The notes: generated by a model from the sequence alone, not told the origin. Counted from the first letter of the stretch, positions 1-10,300 are shown. The stretch is DNA of 23,395 nt from Entamoeba histolytica HM-1:IMSS (GCF_000208925.1 NW_001915051.1:3051-26445); one strand, 5' to 3'. A program made the numbers and translations.

Positions 1-42
1 CCTAGTTTAGCCGAGATTAATCACATCTCTTTAGCTGTTTAA
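1..42 (+). CDS. 3' end of an upstream gene (partial)
   Basis: Reading from base 1, thirteen sense codons are followed by TAA at 40-42 and give PSLAEINHISLAV. The other two forward frames hit stops at once. The codons include GCC, GAG, CAC and ATC, which are uncommon in this AT-rich DNA and more typical of a well-expressed Entamoeba gene. Directly after the stop the sequence becomes a T-rich 3' flank. The protein family cannot be named from 13 residues, and a chance open frame remains possible. Confidence 0.5.
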   Translation, partial: PSLAEINHISLAV

Positions 43-312
43 AAAGAGTAATCTTTTTGTTTAACTTATCATTTATGTTTTTCTTGCAAAATGAGAAAAT
101 CACTTCTTTGTTTTATTTTTTCCTATTAATGTCTTCTCATCCTTCTTCTGCTTATTTCTTCTTTTTAATCATTTGTTTATTTTCTGTCTTAATTTTAAAC
201 ATTTTCTTTTTCCTTTTTTCTTTATTTTATGAATGAGAGAAGAGAGTATTTCATTCCCATTATATTATTATGTTTAATTTTCTTTTAGTCTTAAAAACAC
301 TTTAGTACTTCC
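43..312. other. Intergenic, AT-rich
   Basis: T-rich tracts (runs of TTTT and TTCTT on the plus strand) are consistent with the 3' flank of the gene ending at 42. I see no convincing coding frame or RNA gene here. Confidence 0.5.
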
Positions 313-461
313 TTATATTACACCATGTAATATTCTATCATAATATCTTGCTACACCCTTTGCAGTTTTACCTAATACATTTCTAATTCAAATACACCGT
401 CATAACCAGAAATAACTGGAAGTGTCGGTGCTTGAATTTGTACTAGGGTTTGTGTGGTGTT
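313..461 (-). pseudogene. Possible decayed coding fragment, frameshifted
   Basis: This block is clearly richer in GC than both flanks. Read on the minus strand from 461, one frame gives about 25 sense codons, including PVISGYDGVFELEMY, and then hits TAG near 384. A frame switch at that point continues as LGKTAKGVARYYDRILHGVI and ends at TAA (315-313). The two parts read as one protein interrupted by a frameshift. No donor or acceptor of the local GTTTGT...AG type bridges the break. The family is not recognised; it could be the remnant of a dispersed Entamoeba repeat or of a dead gene. Confidence 0.35.
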
Positions 462-469
462 TCAGACAT

Positions 470-935
470 GCTACCTTCGATATAAGAAGACACACAAGAA
501 ACAAAGTAAAATAATAGTTGATGTGTTGGATTGTTTTAAATGAAATGATTAAATAAGAAAAAAGAAAACATAATAAAAGTGCTAAACAATAATCAAAAAG
601 ATAATTTCAATAAATAAGAGAATAAGTGAAGAAAGATATAATAAGATTAATGAAAGAAATAACAATTGAAAATAACAATATTAAAAGAAGTTAAAAATTA
701 TGTAATTAAAAAACAAAAAAAAATGTCATACAACATTGATTCTACAACAACAAAAAAATCAGTTATTAGAATAAATTGACAATATTGTAATATCATTAAT
801 CTTTAAAGAACAATAAACAATAAAAAACAACACAATCCATATTTAATTTTTTAATTTTTGAATTTCAATTTTTGTTTATTAAAAAAAAAATAGAGACTAA
901 AAAGAACTTAAAAATTAAGAAAAAAAGAATTAATT
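470..935. other. Intergenic, A-rich leader region
   Basis: An A-rich stretch with several oligo-A runs, without a convincing reading frame. It should contain the promoter of the 936 gene. Confidence 0.5.
904..918 (+). promoter_or_regulatory. Possible GAAC and Inr-like core promoter
   Basis: GAACTT is followed directly by AAAAATTA about 20 bases before the ATG at 936. This resembles the Entamoeba core-promoter elements GAAC (AATGAACT) and Inr (AAAAATTCA), and the very short 5' leader typical of this genus fits. The match is imperfect and rests on motif recall only. Confidence 0.3.
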
Positions 936-3634
936 ATGGAAATTGCTGATACTGAAATTCAACTTTCAGAAAGTCTTCAACATTTACAACAAATGTTGAA
1001 TGGATATAGTAATGGACAAGGAATTGTTACATCGAAATTTTTATATCAAATAAAAGAAATAATAGAAGCTTCTAAAATGGTTGTTGAAACTACAAAAATT
1101 ATTACTCGGGAAATATTTTTAAAAGAACCAGCATTAAGAAATGAATTAGTTTCTCTATCTATTGAAATTGTAGATGCATATATTGCTTTAGAAAAATTAA
1201 CTAATACATTAAAATATAATTTAATGGATGAAACAACTCCATCAGTTGTTATGTCTAGTTGTGAGATAATAGCATTAAATTCTGCAACAATTTTACATAT
1301 TTTTAATGGTTCTTCATTTACTCGATTATTTTCTGAATCACATTCATTACTGTTTGTTATTTCTTTTTATTTTGTTATATAATTATTATCATATTTATCA
1401 TATTTAGTGAAAAACTAGATCAAGTTACTCCTTCATCTATTACTAATTATACTACTTCAACTATCATCGCTGAAATAGCTGTACAACTCCATACTCATTT
1501 AACTCATTTATTAACTCAAGTTAATTTATCAACAGATGAACCACATCAATTACATTCTCTTCATCATTTATTATCAGATCAATATGCTACATTTATTTCT
1601 GCATTTGATGAATATTTAATTTCAAATAAAACAACAGAAAAAGCAGAACTTGTTTTTAAAGCTTGTAAAGAACTTTCAACATCTCTTAAGAATGAAATTC
1701 ATTTAATATCACCAGTACATCCATTACCATCACGTCCATGGAAAGGAACACGTTTAAGAGCAACAGAACTTCTTAAAAGTGAAGATTTTGAAGGAATTAC
1801 ACCAATATTATTAAAATGGGATTTTCCTACACCAAGAGTATTACCATTAATTGATTCATTAGAAAAAGCAGTCCGTGCAGGTGCATATGATTCAGCTGAT
1901 GATACTAAAGTAGAATTATTAGAATATTTCCAACAATTTGCAACAGGAGGAATAATGAAATATCAAGAAGATCCATGTAGAGAACAAACTGCAAAAATGT
2001 TACAATTAACACTTCATAAATTTGAATCCAAATATTGGAAATTTAAAGATAAAAGAGATGTTGGATTTGCATTAGCATCATTAGAAGAAACATTAGTACC
2101 ATCATCATTAGAAGAAGATATAGTAATACAAGAAATTAAAGAAATTGGAGAATGTCTTCGATATGGTACATTAAATTCACTTTATCTATTACCTAAATAT
2201 TCTGAAAAATTAAGATTTTTAGGAGCACCAAAAGTAACAATAGGAAATATTGATTCAATTCAAAATATATCAAATATTGAAGAATTACAAGAATTTTATA
2301 ATAATTTACCACCATTACCTGATAATGATGCATTATTAGTATTAAAAGAGATGGTAATAGAATTAATAATTCTTGATATTTTATTAACATCACCTGATTA
2401 TCATAATGAACAATTTGAATATTTAACTCAAAGAGTTGTTCATTCAGTTACTAAAATTACACGATCAAGTCTTTTTTTAGCATATCTTATTGAAAATCCA
2501 TTTAATAGAGAAATTTGTTTATTAGCAGCTAAAAGTATTGAACAATCAATTACAGATATTGCATTATTTTTAAATGAATTAGTTAGAGTTAAAATAAGAG
2601 AAGAAAGAGATTGGGTTGTTAAACAAGATATTGTAAAATTTATTCGTGGTGTTGAAATAATAATGTTTTATAGTCAACCACCTCCAATTTATCATGCTTA
2701 TAACTTAGTAGAAAATATTGTTAGAGATGCTGAAGCACTTCAAGTTTATCAATTTGCAAATATTTCAAAAGAAGTTGAATTTAGAATAAAAGAAAATTAT
2801 GAAGAATTTAAAATTTGTGTTCATCCTAAAAATTGTAATTCTGATTTACTTTCACCTTCATTAATAAATGAATTTTCTTCTGCAATTGAACTTTTAGATG
2901 ATACTGAAATAAAAAGAATTGGAACAGAAATATTAAAATTACTTAAAAAACATCATTGTGGTGATTTAATTCGTGTAAGTATTAATGTTGCTACAATGTG
3001 TGCACAACAATCGTGTTTGTCTGTTTTTGAAAAAACATATGATGGTATTACAAATGCAATGAAAGCTTTTACTTTAGATGAACAATTTTTATTTAAACAA
3101 ATTAATGAAGAATTTGTAAGTAAAGGAAGAGCTGTTGTAAAAGATCAAAGTAGTATTGAAGAAATGTATAATGCATCTACTCGTTTAAGAAAAGCTTTAG
3201 ATAATTGTTTTATTGTTGATGAAGTTAATCCATTACAATCTGGATGTAGAGAAGTTCGAGAAGTAATGTCATCTGTTCAAAGTGAAGTTGTAAAATTAAT
3301 TGTTCCTGACGTTGAAGTTAAAAAGATGTATAAAAAATTAGATGAAATTAATCATTTAATTTTAATTAAAAATTGGACTGAAGCACTTGAATCAGAATTA
3401 GTAGCATTATTGACTATTTATCATGGTGATAAAGATTTAAAAGGAAGAATTATTACTACTTTACAATTACTTGAATTATTATTAGATTTCTTTGCTCAAA
3501 ATCATGTTCTTTATAGCAAACTTGAAAATATTAAAAGAAAAATTGCAACTGGATTAATTTTTATTAAATGGGGTTATTCTGATATTGTTGATGTAATTCA
3601 AGAAATTAATGAAGTATTAGATGAACAAGAATAA
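936..3634 (+). CDS. Large all-helical protein, function unknown (spliced)
   Basis: Two exons, 936-1351 and 1408-3634, join in frame across a 56-bp GTTTGT...TTTAG intron to give 880 residues. The junction reads SESHSL-LEKLDQ. Without splicing the first exon stops at 1382. The second exon runs open without an ATG until 1955, where a shorter call would wrongly start. The protein is almost entirely amphipathic helix, rich in Leu, Ile, Glu and Lys. It has no signal peptide, no membrane segment and no catalytic motif I can recognise. Long helical bundles of this kind occur in cytoskeletal adaptor or scaffold proteins such as the vinculin and talin types, but I see no diagnostic match and do not claim one. 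The gene converges on the DENN gene, with 121 bases between the two stop codons. Confidence 0.85.
1352..1407 (+). other. Intron, 56 bp
   Basis: It begins GTTTGTTATT and ends TATTTAG, the usual Entamoeba intron boundaries. Removing it joins two open frames (2 nt of exon 1 plus 1 nt of exon 2 form CTT) and bypasses the TAA at 1380-1382. Confidence 0.85.
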
Positions 3635-3755
3635 AATAATCATTTAAATTTACCTTCATTTTTTTTTAATTTTATTTTTCAATAACAAAAAAAAAAACTA
3701 AAATATAATTTAGCAATTGATTGATTAATTTTATTAAAAAAAATACTCAAACTGT

Positions 3756-5776
3756 TCATATCAAGGGATCAACAAATTCATTTTTATTTTCTTGGTTTGT
3801 TGGTTCAATTGTTACTTGATTTTCTTTTACTTCATTAATTAAATTTTCATTGGATTTGTCATCTTTAATTATTTCTGGTGGAATTTGTTTTTCTTCTTTG
3901 TCATCAGTTTCAATTGTTGGTTTATTAATTTCTTCATTTTTCTGTTGGTTCAGATGAATCTGAATTGGTTGTTGTTTAGATTCTTTAGATTCTGATTTGA
4001 TTATTACTTTTTCATTATATGACTTTCTTAATGAACTTTGTGGAATTGCTGGTAATTCTTTTGCATATGACTCTATTTTTAAATCTCCATTAAATTCTTC
4101 AATTGTTCTAACATCTGGAGTTCTACATGGTGATAATATTGATGTACTACTTGCTTTAGAACCACCAAGAGAAATAGGAGAAGGAGAACCTGTAACTGAT
4201 ACCTTACATAATTCATTCATTTTATTACGATACCACCAAACATTAAAATGTTGGCTTCCAATAAATTCTTTAATAAATTGTTTATGTGATTCATGTTTAA
4301 TAATTTGAGGAAATCCTTGTTGGAATTGTGGTAGATCAATTGGTCCTTTAGAAATACAATAATTACGAACAAAACTTAATAATTTATCATATAAATGATG
4401 TTTAATCTTTTGTTGAACATCAGAACTAAATGAAACTAATTTTTGTTGAGGAATATTTTCAAGAGCACGTTCTCTTTCATTAAAAGTTTTAAATTTAATT
4501 ATATCAGCAAAAGTAGCTTGAACACAACTACCAAGTGCAGAAGATAATTCAGCAGCAAATGGTAAAGCATGACGAATAACTGGATTTGTTTTTATAATTC
4601 TTTTTTCAAGAGTAGGATCAAATACACTTCCTTGTTCAAGTTGAATGACATCTGCCATGACACGAGTAATATCTTTCGGGATTTCAGTTCCATATAAACT
4701 AGGAACAGGAGATTCTAAGAATTCTTGTAATTGAACAGGAACAAATGGAATTAAAACACCTTGCCAAATAAAAGGATATAATAATGTTAATAACCCAAAT
4801 ACTGAACTAGTAATAAGTGATGCATTATTACCAACTAAAATGACAGAATTACCACTTAATAATGATGATAATGCACTTAATATAACTGGTATTTGAACTC
4901 CAACAAATAATCGAGGTAATGCATAATCTGCAATCATTTGTAAACAACATGCTGCCTGTTTATCTCCAGGTGCAAGAGAATCATATAAACAAGAACGATA
5001 AAATGTTCTTGTTGGAGCAGGTGGAATTGTTATAGAAAATGAATATTCTTTTAAATCAGGTGCTTCAACTGCTAAAACTTTATTTAAATAATCAATCATT
5101 CGTGATTTACTTGAAACATATTTTTCAGAAGGATTTCCACCATTTCTGAGATAAAATGCTTTAATATAATTGTTTTTAGAATGAAAATCCAATATTTCCA
5201 TATCTTCTAACATTGAAAATAATGCATTAATATGAGGACATTCACTAACAAAGCAATAAATTCTATCAACAACAATTGGATTGGCTCCAATTGTATATAT
5301 TTTTTGAATAACAGTTTCTTCAATAAAATCACTAGGAAATTGTAATAACTCTTTTCTTACAATACAAACACCTGAAATAATTAAAATTTCTTTTCTTTTT
5401 CTTCTTTTTATCTTTTTTATTTAAATAAAAAAAAAGAATCTTTTAACAAACAGAACGATGTTGATGTTTCTCCTGGAAGAATTAATAAATATTTTTTTGG
5501 TGCTTCAAGAAGAACATTAAGTTTATTTGTTTGTGTTGCTGTAACTCCTTGTGGTGCAATAAATTTAGAAAAGTGTTCTTGAAGATCAGCTTGTGGTGGA
5601 TAACAAAAAAGTTTTTGGGCATCATAAGTGTATGACTTCCTCCAAAAACTAAATTCATCAGTTTTAAAATTTGAAGGAAGTCCCCATATAGAAAATGATG
5701 ATACAAGATTCGATGATGTCAAAGTAATTGCTCTTTCTAATGGAGATGAACAAATATCACTAAGAGGAGCACTCAT
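3756..5776 (-). CDS. DENN-domain protein, probable Rab guanine-nucleotide exchange factor (spliced)
   Basis: Exon 1 is 5776-5452 and exon 2 is 5371-3756, joined across an 80-bp intron to give 646 residues. The central DENN core (about residues 260-340) carries the family hallmark: SLLSGNSVILVG, a hydrophobic helix, then LLYPFIWQGVLIPFVP and SPVPSLYG. An upstream-DENN-like part fills residues 1-200 (IWGLPSNF and similar segments), and a helical downstream-DENN-like part lies near 425-495, with FIKEFIGSQHF. From about 505 to the end the chain is low-complexity, first Ser/Pro-rich and then Lys/Glu/Asn/Gln-rich, and probably disordered. DENN proteins catalyse GDP release from Rab GTPases during membrane traffic; the Rab partner cannot be told from sequence. 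An annotation starting at the internal ATG at 5213 would lose the first 161 residues. Confidence 0.85.
5372..5451 (-). other. Intron, 80 bp
   Basis: On the minus strand it starts GTTTGTTAAA at 5451 and ends TTATTTCAG at 5372, with a long T/A-rich interior. The exons join as TTC-T|GT-GTT (Phe-Cys-Val) and keep the frame through to the DENN core. Reading straight through would stop within 11 codons. Confidence 0.85.
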
Positions 5777-6263
5777 TGAATGTTCTGATGATATGAAAAG
5801 GAACTTATATTTTATGATCTTTTTTTTTTCTGGTTGAATTTTCTTTCCACAATTCTTTTTTTTTTGTTTTTTTTTTGTTATTGTAAAAATAACTCTACTT
5901 ATTTTTCTTTAGATTTAATTAAAAGAATAATTATACCTATTTTTAAATTATTTATTCTTGCAAATAATAGAAAATACAATAAACTATCTATCAATTCATT
6001 AAATTATTTGAATGATTAAAATATTATTTTACTATTTAATCAATTAAATTACTCATTAATTAAATAATTGTTTAAATAATTATTTATGTTATTAAATAAA
6101 TAAACAAAACACATTTTGTATTAAAATGAGATTTTAGATTTGATAATGTAATTCAAGTAGAATAAAAAAAAAAGAGAATCAAAACAGAAAATTTAAAAAT
6201 AATTTTATTTAAGATATAAATTAAAATAACAAAAATTAAAAAAGAATTTAAATAACATAATTT
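5777..6263. other. Intergenic, strongly AT-rich
   Basis: This is the 5' flank of the DENN gene and the 3' flank of the next minus-strand gene. On the minus strand, AGAACATTCA abuts the DENN start codon and resembles a GAAC element fused with an Inr. The rest is homopolymeric T and self-complementary AAATAATT/TTTAAATAATTATTT blocks around 6050-6100, with no coding signal. Confidence 0.45.
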
Positions 6264-6878
6264 CTAGAGTTGATTTTGATAAGGACAAGAACAACTGGAA
6301 TGAAATTCTCCACTATCGTCGAAATATGTTGAAAGTGTATAACAAAGACCTTGTGCACAAGGTTGAGAAGATGATTGATAATGAGGACACATACCTAAAC
6401 AAGTAGAAGAAGAAGAATTTGTTGAAGTAGAAGAAATATTATTTAAACAATCACCATATTGTTTGATACATTCCATACAACGAGGCTCTAAACATATTAG
6501 ATGTTCTTGTTGAAGTTCTTGTTGGATTTCTTGAGGAGATTGAGAAGGAATTAATATTTGTCTTAATTGGTTATGTGTAAATGGATCATTTTGAGTACCT
6601 TGTAATAAAGTATTTGCATCAATTACACCATTGAACATTAATACATGAACTACTCTACTCCAAAATGTATCAGATGGAATATTTTGTGGAATACTATCTT
6701 TAGTTTCTGGTTGTTGTAATTTTGTATATTCATTTATTAAATAATCAATTAACTGAGTTAATGTTTTAAATCCAAGCTTTTGTTGTAATTGTTTTAATTT
6801 ACGATATAACTCTGGTTCTAATCGAACACGACTCTCTTGTTGTTTTGGTCGCTTTTGAGGTGAAGTAGTGCTTTGCAT
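6264..6878 (-). CDS. Ribbon-helix-helix-like protein with cysteine-rich C-terminus
   Basis: The protein has 204 residues and a single exon. Residues 16-52 have the ribbon-helix-helix pattern: a short basic strand (SRVRLEPELYRKL), a first helix, a Gly-containing turn (KLGFKTLTQL) and a second helix (IDYLINEYTKL). In bacterial CopG/Arc/MetJ-type proteins this fold dimerises and uses the strand to contact DNA. The first 15 residues are basic and polar. The middle is Gln-rich. From residue 129 there are ten cysteines (129, 134, 137, 144, 160, 164, 174, 179, 196, 198) and a His at 166 in short spacings that suggest metal binding. There is no signal peptide or membrane segment, which fits an intracellular, possibly nuclear, DNA-binding protein. 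The role is inferred from the fold pattern only. Confidence 0.7.
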   Translation of the reverse strand: MQSTTSPQKRPKQQESRVRLEPELYRKLKQLQQKLGFKTLTQLIDYLINEYTKLQQPETKDSIPQNIPSDTFWSRVVHVLMFNGVIDANTLLQGTQNDPFTHNQLRQILIPSQSPQEIQQELQQEHLICLEPRCMECIKQYGDCLNNISSTSTNSSSSTCLGMCPHYQSSSQPCAQGLCYTLSTYFDDSGEFHSSCSCPYQNQL

Positions 6879-7063
6879 TTGAAATGATTCGATCTTTTAT
6901 TTTAATGGGTTTTTTGTTTTTTATTAAAAAATCTATAAGGAAAAAACAGATGCCAACCAAAAATCTGTTTTTCTTGTTTGTTTCTTCCCCTTCATAAAGT
7001 AATTTCTTTATTTTTGTTATTTCCATTTTTATTATAGAAGTTTTGTTTTGTTATTGAACTTTA

Positions 7064-7095
7064 TTTTGGACCATTTTTTATTCTTTTTGGACCAT
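7064..7095 (+). repeat. Two 11-bp direct repeats spaced 21 bp
   Basis: TTTTGGACCAT occurs at 7064-7074 and again at 7085-7095, exactly 21 bases apart from start to start, about two turns of the helix. Each core TGGACCA is a near-palindrome (TGG-A-CCA). The location between two divergent genes suggests a regulatory-protein site, but no binding protein is known to me. Confidence 0.45.
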
Positions 7096-7250
7096 AAAAA
7101 TGTGTAGAAGTTGAACACAATTCAATATCATTTTCATACTACAATCTTTAATTGTTTCATTCGGTATTGATGAAGGTTTGTTGGTGAGTCTTGTACAGCG
7201 TCATCAATGGATTACAAATGAAATGGTTCAAAGAAGAAAAAGGAGTTGTT

Positions 7251-7290
7251 AAAAAAAAAATTAAAAAAAATTAAAAAAAAATTAAAAAAA
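7251..7290 (+). repeat. Spaced A-tract repeat
   Basis: Four runs of 7-10 adenines are separated by TT, with periods of about 12, 10 and 11 bases. A-tracts repeated near the helical period are known to curve DNA. The array lies 34 bases upstream of the AMP deaminase ATG. It may also be simple slippage-prone low-complexity sequence. Confidence 0.5.
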
Positions 7291-7323
7291 GTAACTTAAT
7301 AAAAAGAAATTTAAAAGAGGGAA

Positions 7324-10300
7324 ATGAAACCAAATTTTATAAATTTATTTGCGATTGACCAAAAGTTAACAAATACAGGAACTGTAAGTTGTCCACGAAA
7401 AATGTCTCTTCATCGAACATTTTCACCAAATCAATCACAAACCCAATTAGGGTCATCATTAAAAAAATCAAATCCATATTCTATTATCTTTAATGCTGCA
7501 AAAGGAATTAATGAAGAATTTAAAAAATCACATAATGAAGGAGAAGAACAAAACTTATCACCATCACTTGCTGATGATGCATTTCTTGAAATTCATAGAT
7601 CAACAAAATGGATAACAAATGAAAGAAAAGTAGCAGCTGAAAAAATTAATTCAGCATTAAAATTAAGAAAAAAATATCAATATGTAGAAGTACCAAAATT
7701 AATAAATTCAATTAATCATAGATATCTTACAAAAGAAGGAATTAGTGTATTTCCAGTACATTATTCTGATGGAATTATTCCAATAGAATTACCAAAAAAT
7801 GATACAACAATATATTATGAACAAAAAGATGGAGTATTTCTAGTAAAATTAAAAGAAAATCAAGAAAATATATTTACACCTATTACTTTAACAGAATTTA
7901 TTGAAGATTATAAAGAAATATTAAGAATAATTGATAGTGGACCAGCAAAAACATTTTCAATGGAAAGAATGCAAGAAATGCATCATCAATTTGAATTACA
8001 TAAAATCTTTTCATTTGATAAAACAAATACTGGAAAAGATTTTTTTTCAGCAGGAAAAGTCGACACACATATTCATGCGGATAGTTGTTTTACAGAAAAA
8101 GAATTATTTAGATATATAAAAAGTAAATACGAAAATAAAGAAATAGTTCATGAAATAATAAATAAAGAAGGAAAAAAAGAAAAAGAAACATTAAAAGATA
8201 TGTGTAAAAGAAAAGACATTAATATAAATAAATTAACATTACATAAAATTGGAGTAAAAATATATAATTATGATAGATATAAAGAAGATGATTTACGTAC
8301 TGTATTTTTAAATATAAATAATATTATGGAAGGTGAATATTTTGCTGATTTAGTTAAAACAGAAATGAAACATTTAGAATTAACAAATTGTTATTTTGAA
8401 TTAAGATTAAGTATTAATGGTAAAAATGAAAATGAATGGAATTTATTATCTCAATGGGCAAAAAAATGGAATGTTAATTCAACTCATAATAAATGGATTA
8501 TTCAATTTCCTAAAAGATTTGTTGAAATTAAAGGAGATAATACATTATTTACATATTCTAATTTTCTTTCAAATTTATTTAAACCATTATTTGAAGTATC
8601 ACAAAATCCACAAAATAATGAAATATTAGCAAATTTCTTAGAAAAAGTTTCAGGATTTGATCTTGTTGGAGATGAAAATGAAATTGAACAAATCATTGGT
8701 TCAGATACTTTTAATCCTACAAATTGGAATAAATCAGTTAATCCATCATATTTTATTTATATGTATTATTTATATGCAAATATTGTTTCTTTAAATATTT
8801 ATCGTATGTCTAGAGGATTAAGTACTTTTGATTTTAGACCTCATTGTGGTGAAACTGGTCATTATTCTCATCTTGCTGCTGCTTTTTTAACTGTTAAAGG
8901 AATTTCTCATGGAATTAAATTAACTGATTCTCCAACATTAAAATATCTTTATTTATTAACTCAAATTGGTATTACAATGTCTCCAATGGCAAATCATTTA
9001 ACTCAATGTCAATATAATCAAAATCCTTTTAATAATTTCTTTAAACGTGGATTAAATGTTACTTTATCATCTGATGAACCTCTTCAAATTCATAGAACTC
9101 AAGAACCTTTAATGGAAGAATTTGCTATGGCACAACAAACATGGAAATTTGAAGATGTTGATTTAGTTGAAATGTGTAATAATTCAATTAAACAAAGTGG
9201 ATTTTCATTAATGAAAAAGACTACATTATTTGGAAATAAAAATGATGTTCTGATAAATGGAAGATCATTATTTAGAAATAGATTACTTGATACTGAATTT
9301 GCTATTATTAAAGCTTTAATTACTGATAACTCAAATAAAATTTTTGGTGATATTCCTGCAACAACTATTGATTTAAATTATAAAACAAAAGATCCAAAAG
9401 AAATTGATGTTATGAAAAAAATTACTTATTGGATGTTAGTTAGAGAAAAATATTTTGCAGAAAATTTACCTCAAGTTATGAATGATTCTATTCAATTAAA
9501 TAATCCTACAACTCCTCAATTATTTTGTGCTATGTCTAATGGAATTTATAATATTTATAATACTCCTGATGCAATTTGTGATATTGATCATTATCATAAT
9601 GCTTTTGTTTATTGTTTTGATTGTAGAAAAAATTATTGTAAACATTGTTTTAAAGAAGCTCATAAAGACCAATATCATTCTATTAGAAGAACTAAACATT
9701 TATCATATTATCCAATTATTGAATTTTCAGAATATATTAATGATTATAATGACCTTGTTAGATTTAGTACTGATGGTCCTTCAAGAACTTTTTGTTATAA
9801 ACAATTACATTCTCGAGAACAACTCTTTATTCTTCATAAAATTCTTAATAACTCATTAGAAAGTCAAGAAATTAAAAAATTACCTATTGACTTTGAAAGA
9901 AGTACTAAAGTTGATACTGTTGTTGCTGCTTCTAGGTCATTTCATCCTAGAGATCTTCTTATGCTAATTTGGGATAAATTAAAAGAAGATGGAGATAGAG
10001 TTGTATTTCCTGAAATATCAATAAAAACTGAGTCAGGTACAAGAGTTTATAAACATGTTACATTAAGAAATGCATTTTCTATTTATCAAATTAAAGACTT
10101 TTCATTAGACAATTTGTCAGTAACATTTGATCCATCATTAATTCAAAGGTATGATTTATGGGATTCAAGAAATACTATTTTTAATGTAAAAGAATTAAGA
10201 GACTTATTTTTAACAACTACTAACAGTGTGGGTGGTACTTATTTTTGTGAATTCTTAAAGAAAACAAGATTTGATCAAGTTGAAGAACAACCTAATCAAA

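Larger units (their letters stand above)
6879..7323. other. Divergent intergenic region
   Basis: This region lies between the minus-strand RHH-like gene and the plus-strand AMP deaminase, so it should contain both promoters. It holds a pair of 11-bp direct repeats (7064-7095), a GC-richer coding-like block (7115-7252) and a run of spaced A-tracts (7251-7290). An ATTTAAA (7306-7312) sits very close to the AMP deaminase ATG. Confidence 0.5.

Noticed and set aside
2193..2393. 66-codon minus-strand open frame
   Set aside because: It is antisense within exon 2 of the helical-protein gene, with a Leu/Ile-rich composition from complementing Asn/Asp/Tyr codons; a shadow frame.
3997..4308. 103-codon plus-strand open frame
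   Set aside because: Lies antisense inside the DENN gene; no independent start context or motif.
5834..6019. 61-codon plus-strand open frame starting with a hydrophobic segment
   Set aside because: The hydrophobic start is just a poly-T tract (Phe/Leu), and the rest is AT-rich sequence without any motif.
6799..7026. 75-codon minus-strand frame overlapping the RHH-like gene start
   Set aside because: Its last third is the RHH-like gene in another frame, and no GTTTGT intron would fuse it to that gene.
9527..9859. 110-codon plus-strand frame inside AMP deaminase
   Set aside because: A +1 shadow of the B-box and module 2 region, almost entirely Ile and Leu.
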